A stretch of 57,500 nt of DNA from Mesostigma viride (GCA_009746045.1 RPFO01000164.1:2909374-2966873), one strand, 5' to 3'. Positions 49,701 to 57,499 are shown, counted from the stretch's first letter. Translations and numbers: made by a program. Notes: generated from the letters alone by a model not told the origin.

Positions 49701-51347
49701 CCTGGTGCTTTATCTCCAAAGCTCCGCCAACCACTTTCGCTCAGTGGCTCTCGAGGCTGCCCTGCCGCAACGGTCACGACCATTACAATCGCCGGCGGCT
49801 GTAGCGAGCCTCATGCACGATGACCCTTCGCATGGCCCCCCCAGCCTTCCACCCTCGGCCAGTAAAAGAGGGTGTTGAATGTGCACGCAAAGACAAGGAA
49901 GAAGACGCCTCGTTTAACGATCACGGACCTCCCTCAAAGGCCAGTGTCGCCCTAACGTGACGACAACTTGTAGGACGACACCCGATGCCACCATATCTCG
50001 ATTACTGTCAACGTTGTCACCTGGGGGAGTAACTTTCCATATTTCAGGTTTTAGTTGATGAGCAGGCTCTCATCACACACCCCAGCGGCCGATAAAGCGC
50101 AAGCGCAACTGGGCCGGCCAAAATATTTGGTCCTGCCCGGCCCAGGTCCGTCTGTTAAACTGGCCCCTTAAGTCTCGGTCTGAATCGAAATATTGCATAA
50201 TTCCGGAATTCGTCCCCACCACATTCCCGAGACCTCACGCACCCATAAGAGCGGATGCTGGTAAATATCTTTCTACTTACGCGAGGGCCGACAGATTTGT
50301 CGTCCGTCACAGTGCCCACTAAAAGTAACCCGACCACCCTTCCTTCGGCAGTCAGCAGTCAGGAACTGCAACCCTGCTGCGACATTCCGCAGCAAAGCGG
50401 TAGGCACTGCAGCGTGGCACGGAAAACTTACTCATGGTTTCAGAGTTCCGTACAGGTGCCACGCGCAGGCAAACGCGAAGTATTTTATAGTCTCTCGTCG
50501 GCCAAGAACCCAGCTGCGGGGAGAAAACCGACGAGGGTAATGTTAATTTCTTTTTCACAGTCACGTGACTGTTCATGCTATGTCAGTCACGCGCCATCTC
50601 TAATCGGCCACCGCCAGCCAAAAAGGCTGACGCGATTAGGGCAGCATTAAATTTCTTGTAATCCGCCATACCCATACCCCATACATCCGATTACAAGAAA
50701 AAGAGACCTAGAACATCGTGCAAATGGCACTTTAGGGCGGCGTAGCCCGGGCTCGCCTCATGAGCCGTCAGCAACAGTAACTTAATTGCTACTTAACTTA
50801 ACGAACTAGAAATGGCCATACAAAAGTGGCCAACTAATTCTAACTCATGGAACCGGTCCAGCCCAAGGCCCACCGTCCCGTAGTACCACTCACATAGCGG
50901 CGTTCATTCTCATCTATTATAAAGAAACTACGTTCAGAGAACACCGATTGTTCGTGGTGTGATGTGTCAACTCAGTCTTTCTCTGCCAAGTTCGCTGCTT
51001 ACATCTAAGTGTGATGTAGGTCACACCCTGTTACCACACTCGGTTTCATGGCAAGCCTCTCAGACAATTTCATGGCAAGGCCGTAGTTTCTTTCTAGCAA
51101 GTGCACTGGGTGATGGTAGCGTCAGCATGCCCCTACAAGGGTGAAAGAAGCCTCATCATGATGTAGGTAATGCTGTTCTTCCCTGGGCAGACTTCCCCAG
51201 TGATGATGTCTGCGCTAGGAATCAATAACCTGCACTTGTGCTTTCACCGCATGTATATGGCTCCTCTGCCGCTGATGGCACAATTTTCACAGGAGACCTG
51301 GTGGGAACAAAGCAATCGGGACATGATCTTCATGTGGACTTTTCCAG
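23752..51347 (+). CDS. RECG1: RecG-type organellar DNA helicase, split gene, 3' end not found
   Basis: An SF2 helicase that remodels stalled forks and branched DNA; plant homologues act in mitochondria and plastids to suppress organellar recombination. Firm exons: 23752-24654, 25515-25639, 27089-27376, 27861-28162, 28899-28980, 36931-37020, 38656-38847, 39764-39835, 40714-40905, 41586-41945, 42452-42535, 43382-43459, 44645-44821, 46648-46725, 47441-47536, 48921-48972, 51293-51347. Tentative: 25936-25957, 26131-26199, 37627-37659. All junctions are GT-AG and phase-compatible, giving about 1,105 codons; the long disordered N-terminus accounts for much of the excess over plant and bacterial relatives. 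Landmarks: wedge [13 protein letters not shown], Walker [70 protein letters not shown]. No motif is broken, so it is probably functional. The last few dozen codons are missing and may lie beyond the hAT remnant or the window. Confidence 0.92.
25515..25639 (+). CDS. RECG1: RECG1 exon: wedge domain
   Basis: The acceptor is CAACAG and the donor GAG|GTAGGG. It encodes [13 protein letters not shown], then LELVAPRVG and the strand [12 protein letters not shown], the classic start of the RecG OB-type wedge. It leaves two bases for the next exon. Confidence 0.92.
25701..25734. repeat. GT dinucleotide microsatellite
   Basis: 17 GT units in a RECG1 intron, 61 bases after a splice donor. Confidence 0.95.
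25936..25957 (+). CDS. RECG1: RECG1 candidate 22-nt microexon
   Basis: GGCAG|C starts it and TAT|GTGCAG ends it. It completes the split codon of the previous exon and gives SQGSIVFY. This continues into VEVVPAV of the next candidate exon and fits the strand order of RecG wedge domains. Boundaries are by phase and homology only. Confidence 0.5.
26131..26199 (+). CDS. RECG1: RECG1 candidate exon: wedge strand
   Basis: The acceptor is ATCTAG. It encodes [13 protein letters not shown], a plausible continuation of the wedge beta-barrel. The 3' boundary is uncertain: a donor at CCA|GTAGGG keeps phase 0 with the next exon, while the nearer TTGG|GTTCCC does not. Confidence 0.45.
26896..27016. repeat. 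30-bp tandem repeat, 4 copies
   Basis: The unit AATAGATAGCATAAAGATGG plus CTGGGTGTGC recurs four times, almost identical. It lies in a RECG1 intron just before the next acceptor. Confidence 0.95.
27089..27376 (+). CDS. RECG1: RECG1 exon: wedge/OB continuation
   Basis: The frame encodes [16 protein letters not shown], an acidic-basic insert, then [11 protein letters not shown] and [12 protein letters not shown], equivalent to the OB-fold strands before the GKV turn of plant RecG. The start could also be 27085 (TTTAG|T) if the preceding exon ends in phase 2. Donor is AAG|GTGCGC. Confidence 0.82.
27861..28162 (+). CDS. RECG1: RECG1 exon: end of wedge, linker
   Basis: The acceptor is [21 protein letters not shown] closes the OB fold. 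A Ser/Gly/Ala-rich insert follows, then [17 protein letters not shown], the helix that starts the linker to the motor domain. It ends in phase 2. Confidence 0.9.
28899..28980 (+). CDS. RECG1: RECG1 exon: linker helices
   Basis: The acceptor CCATCCAG|T restores phase. It encodes [20 protein letters not shown] and DLDTLPK, matching the LP...LP linker of RecG proteins. The donor AAG|GTGGGT opens the longest intron (7,950 nt). Confidence 0.9.
29443..29810 (-). pseudogene. decayed unknown protein, C-terminal part
   Basis: Read leftward from about 29800, the minus strand gives a natural-looking sequence: [37 protein letters not shown], an in-frame TAG at 29613-29611, then [20 protein letters not shown] and [17 protein letters not shown], ending at TGA 29445-29443. 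The fragments are individually short, but all lie in one frame with a single internal stop. It is rich in Trp and aromatic residues. I do not recognise the family. The Glu-Glu-Gly repeat to its right probably coded for an upstream acidic segment, but in another frame. Confidence 0.5.
29870..30275. repeat. 9-bp TCCTCGCCC minisatellite
   Basis: About 45 units of CCTCGCCCT with few variants (CTCACC, TTGCCC, GCGCTC). Its length is a multiple of three, so frames are open on both strands. The minus-strand Glu-Glu-Gly reading may have been the original coding sense. Confidence 0.95.
30595..32167. mobile_element. 1.57-kb element, full copy (A)
   Basis: It begins TCGGTTTTCTCTGAATATAG and ends GAGCTGAGTGATCTTAA. 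The first 610 bases and the last 129 are repeated without visible difference in the copy immediately downstream. The right half carries AACCAGCGGGCCCCTGCGGG and TTAATATAGCC, also found diverged in the copy at 56-57.5 kb. No convincing protein is coded. It could be an LTR-like or other non-autonomous unit, but its class is not determined. Confidence 0.75.
32168..32921. mobile_element. same element, internally deleted tandem copy (B)
   Basis: 32168-32777 equals 30595-31204, and 32793-32921 equals 32039-32167. The 834 bases between them in copy A are replaced by 15 bases of C/T-rich filler. Head-to-tail junction with copy A, no spacer. Confidence 0.85.
32922..33620 (+). pseudogene. decayed unknown gene, left arm of an inverted pair
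   Basis: It encodes, with frame changes, [48 protein letters not shown], then a tail around 33500-33620. The same protein is coded in the opposite orientation at 34108-34800. Frame changes (one near 33120) mark it as dead. Family not recognised. Confidence 0.55.
33713..33982. repeat. CCGA tetranucleotide array, 270 bp
   Basis: About 67 units of CCGA, with C-to-T variants only near the right end. It sits in the centre of an inverted repeat. Confidence 0.98.
34108..35097 (-). pseudogene. decayed unknown gene, right arm of an inverted pair, longer copy
   Basis: The 35097-34654 frame gives [48 protein letters not shown] and [17 protein letters not shown] frame change near 34655 leads to [45 protein letters not shown] and [13 protein letters not shown]. 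The second half matches the plus-strand copy at 32922-33620. No known domain is recognised; a repeated lineage-specific or transposon gene is likely. Confidence 0.55.
35275..35325. repeat. poly-C tract with ACCC interruptions
   Basis: Runs of 11-18 C separated by CACCCACCCA, in the long RECG1 intron. Length here is error-prone in sequencing. Confidence 0.9.
35326..35980. other. intronic, no gene recognised
   Basis: Includes a GC-rich patch (35690-35830) with short open frames and no motif. Confidence 0.35.
35983..36256. repeat. TCCC then TCAC tetranucleotide array
   Basis: About 60 bases of TCCC units pass into about 210 bases of perfect TCAC units. In the long RECG1 intron. Confidence 0.98.
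36931..37020 (+). CDS. RECG1: RECG1 exon: entry to motor domain
   Basis: The acceptor is GACCGCAG. It encodes [20 protein letters not shown] and [10 protein letters not shown], matching the FP...A..R..FDEFF..Q helix before the helicase core. Donor is CAG|GTGAGC. The last 37 bases and the following 28 are the founder unit of a tandem array. Confidence 0.93.
36984..37431 (+). repeat. seven tandem copies of a RECG1 exon end plus splice donor
   Basis: Units start at 36984 (the genuine exon end), 37049, 37114, 37179, 37241, 37306 and 37371; lengths are 65, 65, 65, 62, 65, 65 and 61. Each carries AAACGCCTTGTGTTTGAC, a donor GTGAGCGTAGGG and CTTTCCTTAG before the next unit. Units 1, 3 and 5 have CAG before GTGAGC; the others have CAT. 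Confidence 0.97.
37627..37659 (+). CDS. RECG1: RECG1 candidate small exon
   Basis: It lies between TTTCAG and GTAGGG, phase 0 at both ends, and encodes [11 protein letters not shown]. This would continue FYMQ much as in plant RecG (FYLQL...L). The gene also reads well without it. Confidence 0.4.
38656..38847 (+). CDS. RECG1: RECG1 exon: Q-motif region of helicase lobe 1
   Basis: The acceptor is CCCATCAG. It encodes LWQLMGRRK, a Ser/Thr linker, then [18 protein letters not shown] and the PMRRLLQ that precedes Walker A. Donor is CAG|GTGGGC. Confidence 0.94.
39764..39835 (+). CDS. RECG1: RECG1 exon: Walker A
   Basis: 24 codons between CCTCAG and GTACCG. It encodes [16 protein letters not shown], the ATP-binding P-loop, intact. 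Confidence 0.97.
40228..40572. repeat. 49-bp intronic minisatellite, 7 copies
   Basis: The unit contains ACCGTTGTGCTACCACTTGT then CGGTAACAT and CTGGTAGACGTAACC. Copies differ by a few substitutions. Ends about 140 bases before the next RECG1 acceptor. Confidence 0.95.
40714..40905 (+). CDS. RECG1: RECG1 exon: motif Ia and Ib region
   Basis: The acceptor is CACCCCCAG. It encodes [20 protein letters not shown] (motif Ia), a Gly-rich insert, and [19 protein letters not shown] with the TGS motif. Confidence 0.95.
41586..41945 (+). CDS. RECG1: RECG1 exon: motifs Ic, II and III
   Basis: 120 codons. It encodes [34 protein letters not shown] (Walker B as DEQQ) and, after a low-complexity insert as in plant homologues, [20 protein letters not shown] (motif III SAT). 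Confidence 0.97.
42452..42535 (+). CDS. RECG1: RECG1 exon: lobe 1 to lobe 2 junction
   Basis: The acceptor is CCTGTGCAG. It encodes [20 protein letters not shown], the conserved LPPGR.P..T segment between the helicase lobes. Confidence 0.95.
43382..43459 (+). CDS. RECG1: RECG1 exon: start of lobe 2
   Basis: It encodes [20 protein letters not shown] and ESNHLK, matching the GG..Y.V.P.I strand of RecG (motif IV region). Donor is AAG|GTGGGT. Confidence 0.93.
44645..44821 (+). CDS. RECG1: RECG1 exon: motifs IV-V
   Basis: It encodes a linker, [20 protein letters not shown] and [13 protein letters not shown], the LHG.M...EK...M..F and VLV.TTVIE motifs. Gln replaces the usual Glu at the exon end. 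Confidence 0.95.
45239..45625. repeat. 44-bp intronic minisatellite, about 9 copies
   Basis: The unit reads TATCGAGCTTATATATGCCA, then CCCACTATGTACTAGTATCAATGG. Two central units carry small insertions. It lies in a RECG1 intron and contains repeated TATATA words. Confidence 0.95.
45630..46640. other. RECG1 intron, no feature recognised
   Basis: Only short frames and no terminal repeats or arrays; ends in a pyrimidine-rich acceptor tract before 46648. Confidence 0.4.
46648..46725 (+). CDS. RECG1: RECG1 exon: motif V
   Basis: It encodes [20 protein letters not shown] and MADLHQ, the IEVGVDVP.A..M...AERFG..QLHQ segment. Donor is CAG|GTTGGT. Confidence 0.97.
47441..47536 (+). CDS. RECG1: RECG1 exon: motif VI
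   Basis: It encodes [18 protein letters not shown] and VRRLKVLET, the arginine-finger motif VI QLRGRVGRG. Met stands where Leu is usual. Phase 0 on both sides. Confidence 0.96.
47540..48915. other. RECG1 intron, no feature recognised
   Basis: Contains a short TACCCGGTCCTGA repetition (47748-47790) and a threefold CAGAGTAGGCTTA (about 48553-48580); nothing coding. Confidence 0.4.
48921..48972 (+). CDS. RECG1: RECG1 exon: RecG C-terminal motif
   Basis: The acceptor is GGGCAG. It encodes [18 protein letters not shown], matching the DGF.IA..DL..RGPG signature that follows motif VI in RecG. Ends in phase 1. Confidence 0.93.
48975..51285. other. RECG1 intron, no gene recognised
   Basis: 2.3 kb with short frames only; includes the hairpin at 50652-50700. 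Confidence 0.4.
50652..50700. repeat. 14-bp stem hairpin
   Basis: TTTCTTGTAATCCG and CCGATTACAAGAAA are complementary at 13 of 14 positions around a 21-base loop of CCATACCC-type repeats. Confidence 0.7.
51293..51347 (+). CDS. RECG1: RECG1 exon: TRG-region start, last exon found
   Basis: The acceptor TTTTCACAG|GA completes the split Gly codon. It encodes [18 protein letters not shown], matching the GD.LG..QSG of RecG. Donor AG|GTATGA in phase 2, so at least one more exon must follow; none was recognised up to 52870. Confidence 0.9.
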
Positions 51348-52041
51348 GTATGACCATCAGAGTAAAATAGTACGCAGTACGGTAAAATGCGGTCCCGGGG
51401 CGTATTGTGTATATTACGATAGTACGCTGTATAAGACGCATTAGTACGGTAAAAGGCTAAATAGCTTGTTTTTTAGTACTTTTTGTAGGTTAAGAATATC
51501 TGAGCATGCATCACTTTCAATGTAACAAAACACATGCGTTTCCACAAGTGATCACACCAGCACAGCATGGCATCCACTGGGTATGAGCCACCGACACCAT
51601 CATGCTTGCTGTGTACAGCGTTTCGATTAAGCTTTTTGCAGTCCGCCACGTGTGGCGTTCTGAACTATGTATACTGGTGTCGCTCGGCCACTTGTGTGGC
51701 GTTTTGACTAGTAAGATTGGTTTCGCCACGGCCACGCGTGGCGGGGTCAGTGGCGGGCGCCCGTATCTAGAGTACTATGGGTCAGCTCCAGCCAGAGGGA
51801 CGGCGCGGCGCTGGTTGTCACTTGCCGGCGGAGCCCATTTTCGGAAGAACCAAAGGTTCGAAGTTCGAAAAAGAGGCGAAGCCGATTTATTTGGTCAGCG
51901 TGAAGAGGGGACGCAATTTGGGAATTTCCATTGGCGTCTATTAATTGGACGATAGATCTTCGCGCAAAATTCCTGACTCTGCAGCCAAGATGGTACGACA
52001 AAAATAGGATATAAGGATGTTTGGGAAAGCGCACGTCAAGC

Positions 52042-52275
52042 CCATCCATCCATCCATCCATCCATCCATCCATCCATCCATCCATCCATCCATCCATCCA
52101 TCCATCCATCCATCCATCCATCCATCCATCCATCCATCCATCCATCCATCCATCCATCCATCCATCCATCCATCCATCCATCCATCCATCCATCCATCCA
52201 TCCATCCATCCATCCATCCATCCATCCATCCATCCATCCATCCATCCATCCATCCATCCATCCATCCATCCATCC
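52042..52275. repeat. ATCC tetranucleotide array, 234 bp
   Basis: About 58 perfect CATC/ATCC units, then GGC and a short reprise. Downstream of the last RECG1 exon found, next to the hAT remnant. Confidence 0.98.
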
Positions 52276-52449
52276 GGCATCCATCCATCAGAATAATTTG
52301 CGCATCTTCGCTAGCAGAAGTCCTGGCGAAGCGTGCGGTGAGCTGGTGACTGCCCAAGTCAGTATTTTTGCTAAGGGATGGGGGGTTCCAGTTATTACAG
52401 TAGGGGTCCCGGCCGAGGCCGCGAAGCGGTCGAGGCCGGGGGGGGGGGT

Positions 52450-52474
52450 CCGGGGGGGGCTTCGCCCCCCCCGG
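52450..52474. repeat. 11-bp GC stem with TTC loop
   Basis: CC, eight G and C, then TTC, then G, eight C and GG: a perfect stem. It is followed within about 20 bases by a run of T then A. It looks terminator-like but is in a nuclear context. Confidence 0.8.
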
Positions 52475-52870
52475 TTGGTGGCGAATTTTTTTTTAAAAAA
52501 AATCCCAATAGGATTTCTTATACAGTTATATAATATATCCTTAACTCTGAAGCCTTGCCATAGGCCCCTAGTGGGCTGCTTGTGCCCTGATTCGCATACC
52601 GGGCTATACGCAGCCGGCAGCCGGCAGCCCTAATAAGACACACGACGATGATAACATGCATACAAGCATGTGCACGTGGTAACAATAGGAGGCTACAAAA
52701 CATAGTACGCAGTGCCGGTAGGCAGTGTATAGCTCTCACATTTGCTCACCCATACATGGTGTGGCCTGACTAACTAAGTTATTAAACATGATGCCGCCTC
52801 TTTGCATGCACCCTACACCCATAGGCCATTGGAAGTTGGTAAAGCTACCTAAGGAGACCCGGGTTCCTCT

Positions 52871-55812
52871 TTAAAACCGAGGACCAGGTTCTTCGTCACC
52901 GCTAGCTAGTGCCATCTTGGCTTTCTTTGTATGTTGGTTCCCAGTTTTACCGCCGGGTAGGCGCAGCTTCCTATCCGTCCATTTCACATGCGCTCGCTCG
53001 AACCCAATCATCCTCTCAAACTGGTTGAACGAGAGCCCTTGCATGAAAATGCGAAGGGCAGCGTCCATGTGCAGTTCTTGGAGACGGTTGCGCCGCTCAC
53101 ACTTGAGGAGGTTCATCGCGGAGAAGAGCCGCTTGTTGGCGACGGACCCGGGCGCGAACGAGACCATGATAATTGCAAGCTTCACCCACTCACTGATCAT
53201 GGCCCAGCGATGCGCGCTCTGACAGCGGTCAGCCCACACCTTTTGCCATGGTGCAGGCTTGCCGTCGCTTGCCTTTGGCCAGTTGACCATGCTCGCCCGG
53301 AAGTCCTTGTACTGCTCCGTGAGAAGGTCGCGATCAATCATCGGGGGATCCTGCATGCATGGCGTGCTTCCCATCGCTCGTGCGCTCCATGCCTGGGGGA
53401 GTGTACCCCTGTGCCACGCAGAAGTGGTCCGTAACAGGCTGCAGCCGTTGCCTAACGGCTTCACCGCTTGGCATGTTGCCGTCACAGTCAGGGACCCAAT
53501 AGCCTGGATGCAGTACCTCCCAGGCCTCTGTGAAGGGGGTGGGGGGGAAGCGGCGGCCAAACTCCGTTACAGCCACCTCAGCCACACGCGCCAACTTCGT
53601 GCGGGTTTGCTTCACCACGTGGGCTAGCTTGGCCACGTCTGGCTGGTTGCTCAGCTGCACAGTTGTGCGAGACCGCGTCACACGCACGTCACCAAGCCGA
53701 GACTTGCTGGGCCTCCCGCGTGTTTCAAAAGTGACTGCAAAGCCCTCCTCCTGGCCCTTAGGCACGAGCTGCACCTCATTCTCCCCATCCACGTCGACCT
53801 CCTCTAGATGTACTGTGGTCGCCTCCTTGGTGACTTGTGCAGGCACGCTTCCCCATGGCGTCAGCAGGTAGGATGATGCGAAAGCTGTCCGAATCACTGT
53901 CAGCATCTGGCTGTGGATCCACCTCCCCCCGCACTGGTCGCAGTAGCGCCTGGAAAGGCAGGCCACACGTGGCGCCATCGGCCAAGTACACCTGGGAAAT
54001 GGTCTCCTTTGCCCTGGTTACCAACCTGCCGAAATCGGTGCAGTGGGCGTCATCAGCTTGGAAGGCTTTGCAGAGGATGTCAAGCTGCTGAAAGAGCGGG
54101 AGCAGCCCGTGTATGGCGAGTACCACGTCGGCAGAGACGAGCTTCTCGAAGATCTCCTTTGACTCGCCGTCAGATACCCCATTGCGCGCAGCATCATCAG
54201 CGCGCTTGTAATAGTCCACGAGGGCATCGTACTCTTGGACCTTGCGCTCTAGCACGCCCCTGATCGAAATCCACCTGATGTCATGGATCGCGAGCATGCT
54301 GAGTTGGTCGCTGTGGCCCAGCAGAGCTTGGTGGAGCGGGAAACTCTGGGTGCGCTTGGCGCTACGCCGAATGTCGGATGCCATTGCCTTGAGGAGGTCC
54401 GGCACCTTCTGAACCAATTCATCGCTGGCAACCTCCACCCCCACGAGGTTGGTCCGGTGAGAGGGGCACCATTCCTCCAAGGCGAAAGGTGCGTACCGCT
54501 CCTTGATGAGCGCGATGATGCCGCCTGTGGACCCGATCATCACTTCCGCACCATCCATGCCACCTGAGGTGAGCTTGCTGCCGACGTCCTCACGACTCAG
54601 CCCCCCATGGCTCTGCAGCTTGGCATAGATCCCCATGGACACCGTTTCCGCAGTTGCAATGCCGTCGGGCAGCTCATGGCACGCCAGGAACTGTGTTGTA
54701 CGGATGCCACATTGCACGGGGTAGATGACGATAGAGCACTGCTCCTTCTTGCTGATATCGTCAGAATCGTCGCAGGAGATGGAGATGAAGGGCGACTGCT
54801 TGAGCTGCTCATGCAGCTCATCGATGAGGACTTCATTGAGGCATTCCCCCATTTCCCACCCCGCGTTGTCAGTGTTGTACTTGGCAGAGAGGTCAAACCC
54901 CTTTGGCTTGGGGTTAACTTCTGTCATGTACCTCACCATCATGCCAATCTGCTCGTAGTCCAGCATTGGCCGCCCATGCAGCAGGGTCTTGTACACCATC
55001 ACAAGGTTGTTCATGATCTCCTGCTTTGCCACCTGCTGAGGGGTCCTGCTGTTTGCCAATTCGAACGAAGAGCCAGCGGAGCCGTGCTTGCTTGTTGAGG
55101 ACAGCAGATGATCGACAGCCTCGCCCTTACACAGCCTGTCGTTGATGATCCTCAGCGTGTTCTGATGGATGCCGGAAGTCTCATGCTCCGTCAACCTCTC
55201 CCGCCGGTCAGTGGAAAGTGACTTGGTTAACATTCCGGTAGCGATGCAAAGCTTGCACTTCATCTCCCACCCGCCTTCCGAGTCCTGCTGAAGGATGGCC
55301 CACGAGAAAGCGTCACCTTCATACCACGACTCCTTCGGTTTCTTGCTCACCCGAGGTGTTGGAACAGACGGAACTGCAGGCTTCTGCTTGGCAGCCTGCA
55401 CGGAACCACTGCCACCCTGATCGCCGGTTGTCGAGCCAGGCTGCTTGTCAACAACCTGATTCGAAACAACCTGCTCCGACATGGCCTGCTCCGGAACATC
55501 ACCGCCATGGATTTAAGGCTGTGCGTGCGCTGAGCCACCTGCATCGCCCTCCTCTACGGCACCCTCATCCACATTCCTCTTATCAGTGTCGTCCCCTTCT
55601 AACTCGATGCCTGCCTGCGCCTGGTCTGTAACGACCGTGCCCAAAGCCCGCCGACCGCTCGCACTGCCGGCCAAGGTTAAAATGCCACCGCCTCGTGTGA
55701 AATGGTCTTTGAATTTGTAGCCCAGGGGAATCGGGGGCTCTTTCTTCTTTGTCATGATTCGCTTCTCTAGCGCACTATCGAGAAATGCAGGATTAGAAAA
55801 CACGCAAAACAA
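52871..55812 (-). pseudogene. zinc-finger hAT transposase, broken
   Basis: The main frame (Met at 55482) has a BED/TTF-like finger (Cys76, Cys79, His100, His106), then a DUF4371/ZNF862-type core: ISCDDSDD (Asp238), GMDGAEVMIG (Asp310) and CPSHRTNL (Cys339, His342), characteristic of hAT catalytic domains. It loses frame near 53870; the next frame (HLEEVDVDGENEVQLVPKGQ to GYWVPDCDG) is lost near 53350 at a CCCCC run. The last frame supplies the hAT dimerisation segment NKRLFSAMNLLKCERRNRLQ and ends at 52871. Upstream, MTKKKEPPIPLGYKF-type sequence (55812-55516) is in the same frame as the main ORF but ends in TAA at 55515-55513. One stop and two frameshifts make this copy inactive unless some are sequence errors. 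It lies antisense to and downstream of the last RECG1 exon found. Confidence 0.88.
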
Positions 55813-56034
55813 AGTCAGCTGGCTCGACTGCCGTGAACTTCATGCAACGTTTTGCGGCTCAGCACCTTCACATCGTGTTGCGTACCTACTGCAGGTCTGC
55901 AGTCTGCAGCGCATTTGTTACACGCTCTAGTCTACGCATTTGACAGACTGGACTTGCCGGCTGCCCAGTGCTGACCCATTCGTTGTAGGGTCAGAGCTGC
56001 ACCGCGCCACGCCTTTTGTTACTCGGGTACGGAA
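55813..56034. other. no feature recognised
   Basis: Should include the hAT left flank or end, but no clear terminal repeat pair was found. Confidence 0.35.
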
Positions 56035-57499
56035 TCGGATTTCTCTGAAAATAGTTTATTAAACAGAATGCGGGAAAGAAAGGGCCGCCACAACCTTGTG
56101 GCTGTACATGCAGAGAGGCTTGTTAGACGAATGGGGACGACTTGTTGTTTACCGGGGAATCCTACTGGCAACTAGCTTTGCCTTTTGTAAGTCAGGCGCC
56201 GTTTGTTTGAACGGCCGGCCATGTGTGGAATGCTGACGGAAGTTGCGTCAAAAAGCTGTAATAAAATCTGATGTAACCAGCACTCACCAATTGATTGGTG
56301 TGCTGCTTGGTTGGGTAGTGTGTTCAGGGTTGCATTCGAAGAGTACACATGGCCTGACAGCTCAGACGTGTGACAGATGAGCTGGCTGGCTGAATTATTA
56401 AATTGTCAGCGTTAGGATATTTCTGGTTTTGCCGTTTTCCATTTTGACGGTAGGCTTGATAAGCATGGTCGGCGGGTTGTGACCCGTAATTGTTTCTTTG
56501 AATGTGCTCACTGAAGCAGTATGAGCGGCCTCGCTGCTATGGCGGCGGGGCTAAAGAAAATTAGGCAAAGACCCCGTCCTTGCCTGCTATGAAGTCGCGG
56601 GCTTTGCGACTTCACGGCAGGTAGGGGCGGTTTGAACGGAACGGAAATTTCGCGTTACCAATGTGCCAAGTGGTTCTGGTTGGCACCTTGCTGGGCAGCG
56701 TCTCGGTGGTCATAGAAAGTGGGCTGGGCGCCCCGCCCCGGCTGCTGGTAATTCCAGCAGCGGAGCCAATCATGTCGACTAAGAAGTCCGCAGCTAATGC
56801 GGAAACTGTGCGAAGGTCAATAGATTAATTTGGATTCCATGAGACTGCGCTGGTAGTCAGTCAGCGGCCCACAGCCTAGGGCGCTGCATGGCGCTGCCTT
56901 CGGCTTGGTGCGCGGCCCTTTTTTGTTATGGGCCAGCGAGGGATATAAGGGTGACGCGCGGCCGGCTAATTTCTTGCGTTCCGGAAGAAAATATATTTGC
57001 AAAATTCCCACAAAAGGAACCGAGTATCGGAGAGGCGTCTCGGCTGGCAGTGGCAGTGCCTGGCCTTGTCGTCTCTCCCTGCTCAGCACCCGGCAGGTAG
57101 CGGTTCAAACCCTGGTGGCGTCGGAATGCGAATTTTCTGGGTTTTTATCTGGAATAATATTTTGCTGAGGCGGCTCCGCGGATTCGCTAACCTTTTATCG
57201 TCGGGCCCCTTAGGGGGTTATTATAGCCTTGTGCGGGCTGAGTCGCCATGAAGGAGATGTTGCGACACGCCCCACTTTGTGGTCTTTTTATGGAAGCGGC
57301 TACCCTCGAGGCTGCCTGGAAGAGGGGGGGGGATTCTTCTTCTTTTCTTTGTTCACTGTTATTGGGGCAACAGTGATCCTATCAAGTTTTGTTTCCTGAA
57401 CGGCGACAGTGCGGGGGAGGAGGGCAATGGCGCCAGGGACTGGGGTGGATCGGGGGGCTCTTGCTCCTGCATGCGAGGGAGACGAGATGACTACTTAAA
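56035..57499. mobile_element. third, diverged copy of the ~1.5-kb element
   Basis: It starts TCGGATTTCTCTGAAAATAG, close to the start of copies A and B. It contains ATGCGGGAAAGAAAGGGCCG, GGGCCCCTTAGGGGG, GCGGGCTGAGTCGCCATGAA and GATGTTGCGACACGC, matching copy A in order. It ends near GACGAGATGACTACTTAAA, so it is nearly complete at the window edge. No coding sequence recognised. Confidence 0.7.
56581..56623. repeat. 18-bp imperfect hairpin within the element
   Basis: TGCCTGCTATGAAGTCGC and GCGACTTCACGGCAGGTA pair at 15 of 18 positions, with GAAGTCGC perfect, around a GGGCTTT loop. Not seen in copy A. Confidence 0.7.

Noticed and set aside
23752-51347. Bacterial recG by contamination or transfer
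   Set aside because: Motifs are split by many phase-compatible spliceosomal introns and the start has a transit-peptide-like N-terminus, so it is a resident nuclear gene.
56741-56761. GGTAATTCCAGC resembling a conserved 18S rRNA word
   Set aside because: It is the loop side of a local GCTGCTGG/CCAGCAGC hairpin; surrounding sequence is not rRNA.
57102-57112. GGTTCAAACCC, a perfect pol III B-box-like word
   Set aside because: No A box at suitable distance, no tRNA fold, and the word is not kept in the related element copy A.
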